Positions 8,451 to 17,250 of a stretch of DNA of 64,000 nt are shown piece after piece. The stretch is from an uncultured Spirochaetales bacterium (GTDB lineage: Bacteria; Spirochaetota; Spirochaetia; Sphaerochaetales; Sphaerochaetaceae). The translations under genes were made by a program, and so were the position numbers. Each line of letters opens with the position of its first letter. Position 1 is the stretch's first letter. The stretch is from assembly GCA_944390865.1 (NCBI GenBank), contig CALXRC010000007.1, positions 1 through 64,000 on the forward strand. Reading direction: 5' to 3'. Under the pieces are notes generated by a model. That model made no database searches. It saw only the letters and a program-made list of their open reading frames with translations, and was not told the origin of the DNA.

Positions 8451-9276
8451 TGTTCTTGTCCTTCCTTTTGCCCTTTCTCATTTCCTTTTCCCTGAGATAC
8501 TCATCCCTCACCTGCTTTGCCATTGCCTCATAAGTCTCTCTGGCAAGCTCGAACTGCTTGATGAACTCAGCTTTCTTCACAGTGAGAGAAGGATTGCTCT
8601 TGAAGAAGTGCCTGACTCCCCTGTAGTAGGCAATCTTGCGCTCTTCTGTCTCCTTTCTGAGATGGTCAAGGGCAGCTGCAAGGTTTTCTCCGCTCAGAGA
8701 AGACTTGATCATCTTCAGTTTCTCTTCCGCTTCGCTCCTTGCCTTTGCTATCTCCTTCATCGCATGCTGGAACTGAGACATCTTGTTCACAGCCACAGCT
8801 GCGTCAGCCGACATGACAGCTGTCACCAGCAGGGACAGGATCTGGACAAGAGTCGGATTGAGCGAGCTCAGGAAAGAATACACAGGCGTGTTTATCACAT
8901 AGATGATGAAAAGCGACAGCAGGGCGAAAAGCGTCGAGTTGAGCGCACATATCCTTCCGTTTAGATTCAGCGGATAGGTTGAATAGTCCCAGAGCTTGAC
9001 TTTGAAGATCTTTTCCAGAAGGAAGGATGTTATGTATTCAAGTACTGAGGTGATCACTGCCGAAAGGATCATCACCATAGGCCAGCTGTCATAAAACGGC
9101 TCAAGCAGCACGATTACAAAAGTCGCACCGAATCCGTATATCGGAAGATAAGGTCCGAAGAGAAAGCCTCTGTTGACAAAGTGCTTTTTCGGAACTGAGC
9201 AGTAAACGACTTCACAGATCCAGCCTAAAACCGAATAAATGAAGAAAGTGAGAACAATTGTATCTACGTCGTACAA
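8443..9276 (-). CDS. PF06541-like (CmpB-type) integral membrane protein
   Basis: The first 150 residues form several membrane helices of the family annotated as putative ABC transporter type IV (IYSVLGWICEVVY, the NRGFLFGPYLPIYG block, an LWDYS motif). Residues from about 170 on form a charged coiled coil ending in a lysine-rich tail. I choose TTG 9276 as start because GGAGG lies six bases before it; an in-frame TTG at 9330 would add 18 residues without a site. The function is unknown and the transporter label is only a family name. Confidence 0.75.
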   Translation of the reverse strand: MYDVDTIVLTFFIYSVLGWICEVVYCSVPKKHFVNRGFLFGPYLPIYGFGATFVIVLLEPFYDSWPMVMILSAVITSVLEYITSFLLEKIFKVKLWDYSTYPLNLNGRICALNSTLFALLSLFIIYVINTPVYSFLSSLNPTLVQILSLLVTAVMSADAAVAVNKMSQFQHAMKEIAKARSEAEEKLKMIKSSLSGENLAAALDHLRKETEERKIAYYRGVRHFFKSNPSLTVKKAEFIKQFELARETYEAMAKQVRDEYLREKEMRKGKRKDKNND

Positions 9277-9402
9277 GATCTTCCTCCAGAACTGAAACAG
9301 GATGAAGGGTTTTCTCAGCCCTGTCTTCAAGATACTTTGCCATGACTTGCTTAGTCAATTCTGAACCCTGCCACCTGCAGCAGACAAAAGAGTCACGCAT
9401 GG

Positions 9403-9441
9403 AGAAAAAAGAAAAACTCCCTGCATGACAAGGAGTTTTCC
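9403..9441 (-). terminator. rho-independent terminator of tRNA-Val
   Basis: On the minus strand, just past the tRNA, AAAACTCC pairs with GGAGTTTT around an 11-base loop, followed by a T-rich tail (TTTTTCTTTTTT). Confidence 0.75.
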
Positions 9442-9444
9442 GGA

Positions 9445-9516
9445 TGGAGGATACAAGGATTGAACTTGTGACATCCTGCTTGTAAGGCAGGCGCTCTCCC
9501 GCTGAGCTAATCCTCC
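9445..9516 (-). tRNA. tRNA-Val (anticodon TAC)
   Basis: A 72-base cloverleaf. The acceptor stem is GGAGGAT/ATCCTCC with discriminator A. The D-arm contains TTAGCTCAGCGGGAGAGC. The anticodon stem CCTGC/GCAGG encloses CTTACAA with anticodon TAC. The T-arm contains GTTCAATCC. The 3' CCA is not encoded, so it must be added after transcription. Confidence 0.96.
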
Positions 9517-9538
9517 GCTGTCTTAGCGACAAGTCGTA

Positions 9539-9567
9539 AGGTAACAGGAAAGGCAGACTGAAGTCAA
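9539..9567 (-). promoter_or_regulatory. sigma70-type promoter for tRNA-Val
   Basis: On the minus strand TTGACT and TTACCT are separated by 17 bases, with the expected transcription start about 15 bases before the mature tRNA. Confidence 0.6.
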
Positions 9568-9576
9568 GGTGCTGTG

Positions 9577-9600
9577 CAAAAAAAGTCCTGCGCTGCAGGA
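9577..9600 (-). terminator. terminator-like hairpin, minus strand
   Basis: TCCTGC-AGC-GCAGGA followed by CTTTTTTT on the minus strand. It lies downstream of the CarD-like gene and upstream of the tRNA promoter, so it most likely ends the CarD transcript after a long 3' region that is antisense to the plus-strand frame at 9673. Confidence 0.6.
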
Positions 9601-9672
9601 GAAAGGCAAAGGCTGCTGCTCTATGAAAGGAAAGGATCAGCCGTTTTCTGCATTTTTCCTGTATAGCTTCAT

Positions 9673-9918
9673 ATGTACAGAAAAATACTCACTGACAGCG
9701 AAGCCTTCCTGTCAAGCAGGAAAAACTTCGCGGCACTGATCAACGCGGTCTGCTTCAATGGCAAAAGGCACATCAGAAGCGAAGAGCTTGAGCTGATAAG
9801 CTGCAAGCTGCTGGAAGAAAATGCAGTCAGGCAGATGTTTCCTCACTATGTGCGCTGCATCGCCATGCACTCTAGGGAAGGAGACATCAAGCTGATGCAG
9901 CTGGGAGGAAAGCATTAG
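9673..9918 (+). CDS. hypothetical protein, 81 residues
   Basis: The predicted protein is soluble, basic and has a normal residue composition (two helical stretches, Cys-rich in the middle). I do not recognise a family. No ribosome binding site precedes the ATG; TATAGC lies 7 bases upstream, so a leaderless message is possible. Its stop overlaps the stop of the convergent CarD-like gene by four bases. The opposite-strand frame here looks less protein-like. Confidence 0.4.
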   Translation: MYRKILTDSEAFLSSRKNFAALINAVCFNGKRHIRSEELELISCKLLEENAVRQMFPHYVRCIAMHSREGDIKLMQLGGKH

Positions 9919-10394
9919 GACTGCACCTTTTGCTTTATGTAGGGCTGGACCTGCTGCGGATCAAGACCAAGAGCATGGGCCAGCTCTGCATTCAGCATGT
10001 CCTCTGCACAGCGGAAAAGCCTGCCCTCAGTATAGTTGGAAATTCCCCTGCCCTTCTCTATTGAAGCGGCATTCTTCTGATAGATCTCCATCACGATCCT
10101 TACAAGATCTTCTGCCCTTCCGCCGGCAAGCATTGCCTGCAGCTCGCCGGTCCGGCTCCGGCCTTTCTCACGGCAGGGAGAAAAAGAGGGAATCCGGCTG
10201 ATCAGGTCCGCTGCCTCCCTTTTTGTCAGGGCAGGCCGCAGCAGACAGTCAGCCGCAGCCTGCGGCACATAAACTCTCGCATCCTCCAGAGAAGGAATCA
10301 GCATCAGGAAAGCCCTGCCGTCATGCACTGTCTTCCCAGCCACCTCACACAGCCCGTAAGGAGGTCTGACAACCCAGTCGCCTTTTGTGTACAT
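9915..10394 (-). CDS. CarD-like transcriptional regulator
   Basis: 159 residues from ATG 10394, which has AAGGAA nine bases upstream. The N-terminal 60 residues (MYTKGDWVVRPPYGLCEV...) form the CarD/TRCF RNA-polymerase-interacting domain, and the rest is a helical DNA-binding-type tail. CarD proteins stabilise open complexes at promoters, including rRNA promoters, in spirochaetes and actinobacteria. The middle section is rich in arginine and serine and more divergent than usual. Longer frames upstream run into AT-rich promoter DNA and are not used. Confidence 0.8.
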   Translation of the reverse strand: MYTKGDWVVRPPYGLCEVAGKTVHDGRAFLMLIPSLEDARVYVPQAAADCLLRPALTKREAADLISRIPSFSPCREKGRSRTGELQAMLAGGRAEDLVRIVMEIYQKNAASIEKGRGISNYTEGRLFRCAEDMLNAELAHALGLDPQQVQPYIKQKVQS

Positions 10395-10418
10395 ATTCAG
10401 TTTCCTTATACACAATAT

Positions 10419-10447
10419 AATATGCGCTTCAGGCGAAAAAAAATCAA
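10419..10447 (-). promoter_or_regulatory. putative promoter of the CarD-like gene
   Basis: TTGATT and CATATT separated by 17 bases on the minus strand, in an AT-rich 175-base divergent spacer, about 25 bases before the start codon. Confidence 0.4.
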
Positions 10448-10531
10448 GCTTATCTATTGTATATGCATATATTATCAGTATATATTCAGCATCAAGCAGG
10501 GAAAGAATAATCAAAAATGATGCATCTAGGC

Positions 10532-10560
10532 TTAACAAGAACGATACATTTGTGATAAAT
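10532..10560 (+). promoter_or_regulatory. putative promoter of the MATE exporter gene
   Basis: TTAACA and ATAAAT separated by 17 bases, ending 10 bases before the ATG at 10571. This leaves a very short or absent leader. Confidence 0.35.
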
Positions 10561-10570
10561 AAATCTGGCT

Positions 10571-11941
10571 ATGACACAAGAACGCCTTGCCCTGTTTGAA
10601 ACCGAGAAAATATCAACTGCGATACTGAAACTTGCAATTCCGACTGTGCTCTCATCCCTTGTGATGACAATCTACTCGCTGGCTGACACTTTTTTTGTCG
10701 GCATGCTGAACAACAGCGTCGAGAACGCAGCCGTAACGCTCTCGGCTCCGGTGCTTCTTGCCTTCAACGCTGTGAACAACCTCTTCGGCGTAGGAGGCTC
10801 TTCCATGATGAGCAGGGCACTGGGCAGGAAGGACTATGCGACTGCCTATAAAAGCAGCGCGTTCAGCTTCTATCTGAGCATTGTAGCAGGAATCCTCTTC
10901 TCTGCCCTCGCCTTCTTCTTCAACAGCGAGCTGCTTGTGCTCATCGGTGCGGATGCGGTGACAGTCAGGGCAACTCAGGGCTACCTTAAATGGACAGTCG
11001 TCTTCGGCGCCGTGCCCTCAATACTTAATGTCGTCATGGCCTATCTGGTCAGGGCGGAAGGCTCTGCAATGCATGCAAGCATCGGCACAATGACAGGCTG
11101 TCTGCTGAACATTGTCCTGGATCCGCTGTTCGTGCTTCCGCAGTTCATAGGAATGGGAGCAGAAGGCGCAGGACTGGCCACATTCATCTCTAACTGTGTC
11201 GCAGTTCTCTATTTCCTGGTGCTTCTTTGTGTGAAAAGGAAGGAAACCTATGTATCCCTGAGTCCGCGCAACGTATGCTTCAAGCGCTTCATTGTCCTCG
11301 GTGTCTGCGCTGTCGGCATTCCCGCAAGCATTCAGAATCTGCTGAATGTGACTGGAATGACGCTGCTGAACAACCTGACAAGCGGCTACGGGGCTGATGC
11401 AGTCGCTGCTATGGGCATTGCCCAGAGGCTAAACAATGTTCCTTTCAGCATCGCAAACGGATTTACGCAGGGCCTCATGCCTCTGGTCAGCTACAATTTT
11501 GCAAGCGGAAACTACAAAAGAATGAAGGACGGAGTAAGATTCTCAGCAAAGGTCATAATCGCGGGCCTGCTGGTGATAGCTCTTGCCTACAGCCTTTTCG
11601 CAGACTTCTTCATATCAATATTCATGAGCAATCAGGAAGTCGTCAGCTATGGCATAAGCTTCCTCAGGGGCTTCAGCCTCGGCATACCATTCCTCGGCAT
11701 CGACTTTCTGGCAGTGGCCGTGTTCCAGGCAGTCGGGAAGGGCCTCTATTCATTCATATTTGCGATAACCAGGAAGATAATCCTTGAAATTCCGGCCATC
11801 ATAATACTGAGTCTGATCTTCCCTCTTTACGGACTTGCGTATTCACAGTTCGCAGCAGAAATTGTCATGGCAGTACTGGCTGTCTTTACCCTGCTGCGCC
11901 TGTTCAGGAAACTCGTAAACACCAAGCCGGGCCTGAACTGA
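10571..11941 (+). CDS. MATE family efflux transporter
   Basis: 456 residues with about twelve membrane helices in two similar halves. The first helix region reads KLAIPTVLSSLVMTIYSLADTFFVG, as in MATE/NorM-like exporters, and GGSSMMSRALGR is the typical first-loop motif. MATE proteins exchange cationic drugs or metabolites for Na+ or H+ at the inner membrane; the substrate here is unknown. It is transcribed alone, divergent from the CarD-like gene. The ribosome binding site is weak. Confidence 0.92.
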   Translation: MTQERLALFETEKISTAILKLAIPTVLSSLVMTIYSLADTFFVGMLNNSVENAAVTLSAPVLLAFNAVNNLFGVGGSSMMSRALGRKDYATAYKSSAFSFYLSIVAGILFSALAFFFNSELLVLIGADAVTVRATQGYLKWTVVFGAVPSILNVVMAYLVRAEGSAMHASIGTMTGCLLNIVLDPLFVLPQFIGMGAEGAGLATFISNCVAVLYFLVLLCVKRKETYVSLSPRNVCFKRFIVLGVCAVGIPASIQNLLNVTGMTLLNNLTSGYGADAVAAMGIAQRLNNVPFSIANGFTQGLMPLVSYNFASGNYKRMKDGVRFSAKVIIAGLLVIALAYSLFADFFISIFMSNQEVVSYGISFLRGFSLGIPFLGIDFLAVAVFQAVGKGLYSFIFAITRKIILEIPAIIILSLIFPLYGLAYSQFAAEIVMAVLAVFTLLRLFRKLVNTKPGLN

Positions 11942-11959
11942 CCCGGCTGAATGACATTC

Positions 11960-13060
11960 TTATTCGGTGATCACGGCCTTCAGGCTCTCAACCTGGGCTT
12001 CAGTAAGGCCGACAGTGTTCACAAGATAGACCTCGGTCACCTGCTGGAGGCTGTTCAGGGGGAACGGTCTGCCGTTTATCTCAGTGAAGAAATCAGTGAT
12101 GATGCTGCTTATTGTCTCATACTGCAGGCTGCCCGGCTCGACATTGTAGTAGTTGACATAGCTTGTCATGTAGTCAGCAATGATCTCGTCCATTGAAGCG
12201 CCTGCCAGAGCCTCAAGCAGTGCACTTACCATGCCTGCCCTGTCCTTTCCCTCATTGCAGTGGATCAGTACCGGTCCCTCAGGATGGCTGATGATGAACT
12301 CAAGCCCTGTCTTCAGCTTTGAGGCAAAGTCCGCAGAACGGAAGTCTATGCCCATATTCAGAAGCACAACCTGCCCGTCATTGTACAGTCCGGCATAATA
12401 GCTGTCAGGATCTATTGTCGACAGAAGACTTTCTTCGCTGTCAGCAAGGTTCACAACGGTCCTGATTCCGGCTTTTTCGGCAAGTGCATCCGCATAAGGC
12501 GCCCTTGCGTCATCCAGAGCAGGATTGCAGGACCTGTAAAGGAAGTTCTCTTTCAGCTGGCCTCCTGACAGAGGACGGAAGTTGGCGAAAATCTCATCTG
12601 ACGCATAATCCTCACGGCTCTCGCTTCTCTCAAGATGCCTGATCTCGTACTCTGCCAGATAGCCGCCTTCCTGATACATTGTGATGACAAGATCGTCTCC
12701 GGCGCCGACAGAGTAAGTGCCGGCAAAATCAGCGTAAGAGAGCGCGACCTCGACATAGTCTCCGTCCACTTTGACAAGCGGATCAGAGGAATCCACATCT
12801 GAATAGCTTGTGACAACAGGAGCGATTATATACTGGTCTCCTGCCTGAACAGTCACAAGATCGCCTAAGCTGAATGCCTCAAGAAAGATCTGAGACGGCA
12901 GGCCGAGATACACGTTGCCGTACTTTGAGACTTCGACAATTGTTGCCGTGCTCTGTATCTGGGCTGAGGACAGCGAAGCTTCATCAGCCGTTGTCGTACA
13001 GGCCGGGAAAACAGTGATGACACAGACAAGCAGAAGGATGAAAACAAATGCTTTCTTCAT
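11960..13060 (-). CDS. tyrosine-protein phosphatase-like lipoprotein
   Basis: 366 residues from ATG 13060 (AAGGAG site). Residues 1-20 form a lipoprotein signal ending in FPAC. After a beta-rich region, the phosphatase signature HCNEGKDRAG (Cys nucleophile, Arg) lies near residue 268, followed by helices typical of DSP/PTP-like enzymes with the KDR motif. It would sit on the membrane facing the periplasm, so it likely acts on phospho-esters outside the cytosol such as phosphoinositides or phosphoproteins. The first base of the gene is 13 bases beyond the pdxA stop, so they share a transcript. Confidence 0.85.
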   Translation of the reverse strand: MKKAFVFILLLVCVITVFPACTTTADEASLSSAQIQSTATIVEVSKYGNVYLGLPSQIFLEAFSLGDLVTVQAGDQYIIAPVVTSYSDVDSSDPLVKVDGDYVEVALSYADFAGTYSVGAGDDLVITMYQEGGYLAEYEIRHLERSESREDYASDEIFANFRPLSGGQLKENFLYRSCNPALDDARAPYADALAEKAGIRTVVNLADSEESLLSTIDPDSYYAGLYNDGQVVLLNMGIDFRSADFASKLKTGLEFIISHPEGPVLIHCNEGKDRAGMVSALLEALAGASMDEIIADYMTSYVNYYNVEPGSLQYETISSIITDFFTEINGRPFPLNSLQQVTEVYLVNTVGLTEAQVESLKAVITE

Positions 13061-13073
13061 AGCAGACTCCTTA

Positions 13074-14042
13074 TCAGATATTAAGCTCGCGCTCGAAATC
13101 AAGCGCGCTTGACAGCACTTCACACATTCCGGTCTCATCAGCACAGCCCCTGCCTGCGATATCAAAGGCAGTGCCGTGATCGACTGAAAGACGCAGCACC
13201 TTCATGCCCAGTGTCAGGCTTATGGTCCGGTCGAAGTCCAGGGTCTTGCATGCGATATGCCCCTGATCATGATAAAGGCTGAGCACGGCAGCAAATTTTC
13301 CTCTCAGGCACTGGGTGAACACACTGTCCGCACCTAACGGACCTATGACATCAAGGCCTTTTTTCCTGCATGCTTCCACTGCCCTCTCTATCTCCCTTTC
13401 CTCTGTGCCGAAAAGGCCGTTGTCGCCGCAGTGCGGATTAAGTCCGGCCACGGCAAGAGGTCCTCTGACTTTCAGGCTTTCAAGAGCTTTGATGCATCTG
13501 GGAATATAACTGACAAGCCGTTCATACGTCACCATCTCGCAGGCCTTTCTCAGCGCAACATGACGCGTAAGGAAAAACACTCTCAGCCTGCCAGTCTGGA
13601 ACATTGTCAGCGGATCATCTGCACCCAGCAGGCTGGCAAGGATTTCCGTGTGTCCGATGAAGGGAACCCGGGCAAGTCTCAGCGACACCTTGTTTACCGG
13701 AGCCGTACAGAGCAGCGAAATCTTCCTGTCAAGCGCATCCTGTGCCGCACTCTTTATGTAATCATAAGAGGCCTGGCCGCAGTCAGCACTCACTTCCCCC
13801 ATCTCATATGGCCTGCCGCAAAGCGAGCGGACAGCCCTGACATTGAAGCAGCCGGCTTCCGCCCTCTCTCCGGCGCTGAGGATGCGGATTCTTTCCGCAC
13901 TGATGCCGCACAGCTCTGCTGTCCTGAATATGACTTCAGGATCCGAATAAATCAGAAAGCGGCTGCTGTCCGTTCTGCTTAATGCCTTGAGCGTGATCTC
14001 CGGCCCTATTCCGGCAGGATCGCCGGCAGTGATTCCTATCAT
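13074..14042 (-). CDS. pdxA: PdxA-family 4-phosphate dehydrogenase
   Basis: 322 residues with the PdxA start motif MIGITAGDPAGIGPE and metal-ligand blocks FIGHTE, LSLYHDQGH and VDHGTAFDIAGRG. PdxA oxidises 4-phosphohydroxy-L-threonine in PLP synthesis. The PdxA2 branch does the same to D-threonate or D-erythronate 4-phosphate in sugar-acid breakdown. No other pyridoxine synthesis gene is in the window, so the branch is open. Confidence 0.88.
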   Translation of the reverse strand: MIGITAGDPAGIGPEITLKALSRTDSSRFLIYSDPEVIFRTAELCGISAERIRILSAGERAEAGCFNVRAVRSLCGRPYEMGEVSADCGQASYDYIKSAAQDALDRKISLLCTAPVNKVSLRLARVPFIGHTEILASLLGADDPLTMFQTGRLRVFFLTRHVALRKACEMVTYERLVSYIPRCIKALESLKVRGPLAVAGLNPHCGDNGLFGTEEREIERAVEACRKKGLDVIGPLGADSVFTQCLRGKFAAVLSLYHDQGHIACKTLDFDRTISLTLGMKVLRLSVDHGTAFDIAGRGCADETGMCEVLSSALDFERELNI

Positions 14043-14083
14043 AGGAGAAATGATAACACAGATTCCTCTTTAGGCCACTGTTT

Positions 14084-14749
14084 TCACCTGCATTCCTCTT
14101 TCATTGCCTTCCAGCCGATCAGCACTGTCCAGACATAGGCAAGTGTCTTGGGAATCATCAGCATTCCGGCCGGCGGAAATGCATCCGCAAACAGAACCAC
14201 AGGAATATAGAAGGCAAAACTCAGCGCTATAGTGAGCCACATCCAGCAGAAAGATTTGTCACCGCTGTCCCTCGCGCTCTTGAAGAACAGCAGGATCATG
14301 ATCAGGCCCAGCAGGGCAAAGGGGATATTCCTGAAAATGCCCCACGACAGAGAAGAGGCCGGACTGAACCACTGGTTCTGCGGCATCAGGCACAAGGCGA
14401 TCCTGACAGCGGCCAGCAGATAGACAGAGAAAGTGAGACCTCTCCTGCCTGTGACTTTGTACCTCAGCCGCCAGACATGATACAAAAGCACATAGAACAC
14501 GGTCATGGTGACTGAAGTGATCAGCTTGCCAAGCCCGAGCTGGAACGTATAGCTTTCAAGTCCTGTCGTACACAGCGCGGCAGCTCTGGGGATAAGGTAG
14601 AAAGAGTCACCCAGACCGGGAACGACAGCCATAATGCCGAAAAGGAGGAACTGGCGCTCCTTTGCGCAGCTGCGGATCATCAGGATGCCAATTGCAATCA
14701 CGCATGTCAGATAGACAAGATCAAATACTGTTTCAAAAACTGCCTGCAT
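14084..14749 (-). CDS. seven-helix membrane protein of unknown function
   Basis: 221 residues, about seven hydrophobic helices with short loops and a basic C-terminus. I do not recognise a family. It is single, 41 bases upstream of pdxA on the same strand. An AT-rich stretch with TATAGAAT about 25 bases before the start may be its -10. Confidence 0.65.
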   Translation of the reverse strand: MQAVFETVFDLVYLTCVIAIGILMIRSCAKERQFLLFGIMAVVPGLGDSFYLIPRAAALCTTGLESYTFQLGLGKLITSVTMTVFYVLLYHVWRLRYKVTGRRGLTFSVYLLAAVRIALCLMPQNQWFSPASSLSWGIFRNIPFALLGLIMILLFFKSARDSGDKSFCWMWLTIALSFAFYIPVVLFADAFPPAGMLMIPKTLAYVWTVLIGWKAMKEECR

Positions 14750-15127
14750 GATTTCTTTATGTTCTATTCTATAGACATTGTTCAGCTTGTCCGGCTGGAA
14801 TTTTTTTCTTGACAGATCAGGAAAATGACCTCACGATGAAGGCAGAGAGGCAGAGGAAGGAAATGCCTTTAGCAGCTCAGAGATGAAAAAGCACCTACAG
14901 CTCCTGAACGGATGAGTAAGTCTGTCACGGAATGCCGGATGCAGAGAGACATGAGCAGGCTGCCGGAATAAGGCAATTCTTCCTTTTCGATGAACTGATA
15001 ACACATGCCTCTTGTACAGATGAGGCCCGGACTGCTGGGTTTTGAAAGAGAGACCCGGGTGAAATGTCCGGGCATTTTCGTCTTCTCGCTATTAACACTT
15101 TTCCATCAAGCTACTATCATATGCCGC
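14750..15127. other. 378-base intergenic region
   Basis: It separates divergent genes. It holds a weak hairpin followed by a T-run (about 14784-14808, plus strand), a TTGACA at 14813-14818 without a clear -10 partner, and a CCCGG...CCGGG hairpin followed by CATTTTCGTCTTCT near 15054-15086. Short open frames on both strands here do not look like proteins. Confidence 0.4.
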
Positions 15128-15661
15128 ATGGAAATACGTTTTGCCTCTCAGCTCGATGCTGCCCGCCTGCTTGATATTTACGCACAATACATTGACACCC
15201 CTATAACTTTTGAGACCGAACTGCCGTCACTGAGCGAATTCAGAGAGAGGATAAGGGACATATCCTCTTTCTACCCCTACCTTGTTGCCATTGACGGAGA
15301 GCGTGTGCTCGGCTACGCCTATACACACCGCTGCTTTGAGCGTTCAGCATACCGCTTTGATGCAGAGACTACGATCTACCTTGACAGCCAGGCCAGGCAT
15401 ACAGGGGTAGGAATAGAGCTTTACAGCAGGCTGCTTGAACTGATGAAGAAGATGAACATCGTGAATGCCTATGCTCTGGTCACAGAGCCGAACAAGGCCT
15501 CGATCTACTTTCATCAGAAGCTGGGATTCAAGCCCTTTGCCACGTTCTATGAGGCAGGCATAAAATGCGGAAAATGGATCAGCGTCATCTGGCTGAACAG
15601 AGTTCTGAATGAGAAAAAAGAAGATCAGCCGGAGCTGATCAGCGTTCACAGCATAGTGTGA
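15128..15661 (+). CDS. GNAT N-acetyltransferase, phosphinothricin-acetyltransferase type
   Basis: 177 residues. The N-terminal ARLLDIYAQYIDTPITFETELPS... region and the central acetyl-CoA segment (YLDSQARHTGVGIELYSRLL) match the small GNAT enzymes annotated as phosphinothricin acetyltransferases. True substrates are usually methionine sulfone or similar amino acids. I use ATG 15128 because the family begins here; the in-frame extension upstream is not conserved-looking. No Shine-Dalgarno is evident. The last 40 bases hold a terminator for guaB on the other strand. Confidence 0.83.
   Translation: MEIRFASQLDAARLLDIYAQYIDTPITFETELPSLSEFRERIRDISSFYPYLVAIDGERVLGYAYTHRCFERSAYRFDAETTIYLDSQARHTGVGIELYSRLLELMKKMNIVNAYALVTEPNKASIYFHQKLGFKPFATFYEAGIKCGKWISVIWLNRVLNEKKEDQPELISVHSIV
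15610..15640 (-). terminator. guaB terminator inside the convergent gene
   Basis: On the minus strand GATCAGC-TCCG-GCTGATC is followed by TTCTTTTTTC. It lies 60 bases past the guaB stop, within the 3' coding end of the acetyltransferase gene. Confidence 0.65.
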
Positions 15662-15690
15662 CTGATGCCGCCGGCAGCCGGCAGCATCAG
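15662..15690. repeat. long near-perfect inverted repeat between convergent genes
   Basis: Two 14-base arms (CTGATGCCGCCGGC and its inverse with one mismatch) around a single base. No T-run follows on either strand, so it is more likely a 3'-end stabilising hairpin than a terminator on its own. Confidence 0.6.
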
Positions 15691-15699
15691 GTATCTGCA

Positions 15700-17211
15700 T
15701 TATTTGACTTCGAACTTCTGATGGTCCTTGAGCACAACGTCATGGGCTCCGCCTTCGACAATTGATGTCGGGCTGACCATGGTGAGCCGGGCTTTCTGCT
15801 TAAATTCATCAAGGTTCAGCGCTCCGCAGTTGCACATCGTTGACTTGATCTTCAGCACAGTGACAGCCACATTGTCTTTCAGGCTGCCGGCATAAGGGAC
15901 ATAAGAGTCAACGCCTTCGACAAAGCTGAGCTTTTTCTCTCCTCCAAGATCATAGCGCTGCCAGTTGCGGGCTCTTGCGGAGCCCTCGCCCCAGTACTCT
16001 TTCATGTAGTTTCCGTTAATGCTCACGAGGTTCGACGGAGATTCGTCAAAACGGGCGAAATAGCGGCCGAGCATCAGGAAATCTGCTCCCATGGCCAAAG
16101 CCAGCGTCATATGATAGTCATAGACAATTCCGCCGTCAGAACAGACAGGAACATAGATGCCTGTTTCCTCGAAGTATCTGTCGCGCTCCCTGACCACATC
16201 AATCAGCGCGCTGGCCTGTCCCCGGCCGATTCCCTTTGTCTCGCGGGTGATGCAGATCGAGCCGCCTCCGATGCCGACCTTGACAAAGTCAGCTCCGCAT
16301 TCCGCAAGGAACCTGAAGCCGTCCGCATCAACAACGTTTCCGGCTCCGACCTTCACCTTGTCGCCGTATTTCTGTCTTATCCAGGCGAGAGTGCGCTTCT
16401 GCCACTCAGAAAAGCCTTCAGAAGAATCAATGCACAGCACATCCGCGCCTGCTTCTACAAGCGCAGGAACCCTTTCTTCATAGTCTCGGGTGTTGATTCC
16501 GGCGCCGACGATGTAGCGCTTTGAGGAATCCAGAAGCTCATCGGGATTCTCCTTATGAGTCGAGTAGTCCTTTCTGAATACGAAGGAGACAAGATGCCTG
16601 TCCTTTGTGATTACAGGAAGCTGGTTGATCTTGTGCTCCCAGATTATGTCGTTTGCCTCTGAGAGCGTGAGGCCGTCATAACCGACTACAAGCTTGTCGA
16701 ACGGAGTCATGAATGAAGAGACAGTCTCCTCCCCTGTCATTCTCGATATCCTGTAGTCCCTGCTGGTGACAACACCCTCGAGAATGCCGTCTGGCCGTCC
16801 GTTGTCAGTGACGGCGATTGTCGAGTGTCCTGTCTGTCTGGTAAGGGCAAGGACATCATTGAGAGTGGCATCCGGCTTGATATTAGAGTCAGAGACGACA
16901 AAGCCGGCCTTATAGCTCTTCACTTTTGCGACCATCTTCGCCTCATCCTCCACGCTCTGGGAGCCGTAGATGAAGGCGACGCCGCCTTCTCTTGCCAGGG
17001 CCTGTCCCATTTTCTCGCCGGAAACAGACTGCATGATGGCGCTGACCATCGGAATATTCAGGGAAAGAGGACAGCTTTCACTGCCCTTTCTGTATTTGAC
17101 AAGCGGTGTCTTGAGACTTACGTTCTGAGGAATGCACTGAGCAGAAGAATAGCCGGGAATCAGCAGGTATTCGGAAAAAGTCCTGCTGAGCTCTTCGTAA
17201 TAGTATGCCAT
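15700..17211 (-). CDS. guaB: IMP dehydrogenase
   Basis: 503 residues. A TIM-barrel IMPDH with two CBS domains (about residues 95-215). The catalytic Cys loop reads [10 protein letters not shown] rather than the more common GPGSICTTR; this belongs to the IMPDH subgroup starting with the [20 protein letters not shown] motif, known from clostridia and spirochaetes. It oxidises IMP to XMP with NAD+, the committed step to GMP. The C-terminal block VEGGAHD is complete. Confidence 0.93.
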   Translation of the reverse strand: MAYYYEELSRTFSEYLLIPGYSSAQCIPQNVSLKTPLVKYRKGSESCPLSLNIPMVSAIMQSVSGEKMGQALAREGGVAFIYGSQSVEDEAKMVAKVKSYKAGFVVSDSNIKPDATLNDVLALTRQTGHSTIAVTDNGRPDGILEGVVTSRDYRISRMTGEETVSSFMTPFDKLVVGYDGLTLSEANDIIWEHKINQLPVITKDRHLVSFVFRKDYSTHKENPDELLDSSKRYIVGAGINTRDYEERVPALVEAGADVLCIDSSEGFSEWQKRTLAWIRQKYGDKVKVGAGNVVDADGFRFLAECGADFVKVGIGGGSICITRETKGIGRGQASALIDVVRERDRYFEETGIYVPVCSDGGIVYDYHMTLALAMGADFLMLGRYFARFDESPSNLVSINGNYMKEYWGEGSARARNWQRYDLGGEKKLSFVEGVDSYVPYAGSLKDNVAVTVLKIKSTMCNCGALNLDEFKQKARLTMVSPTSIVEGGAHDVVLKDHQKFEVK

Positions 17212-17250
17212 ATAGATAACTCCTTGACGTACCTTTCTAACGGATAAAGC

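Noticed and set aside
11929-11948. GCCGGG...CCCGGC hairpin at the end of the MATE gene as a terminator
   Set aside because: No T-run follows on either strand, and it includes the stop codon.
13431-13982. 183-codon plus-strand frame within pdxA
   Set aside because: Shadow of the pdxA reading frame; the sequence is not protein-like and pdxA is unambiguous.
14869-15075. 68-codon minus-strand frame in the intergenic region
   Set aside because: No ribosome binding site, unusual residue mix, no family match.
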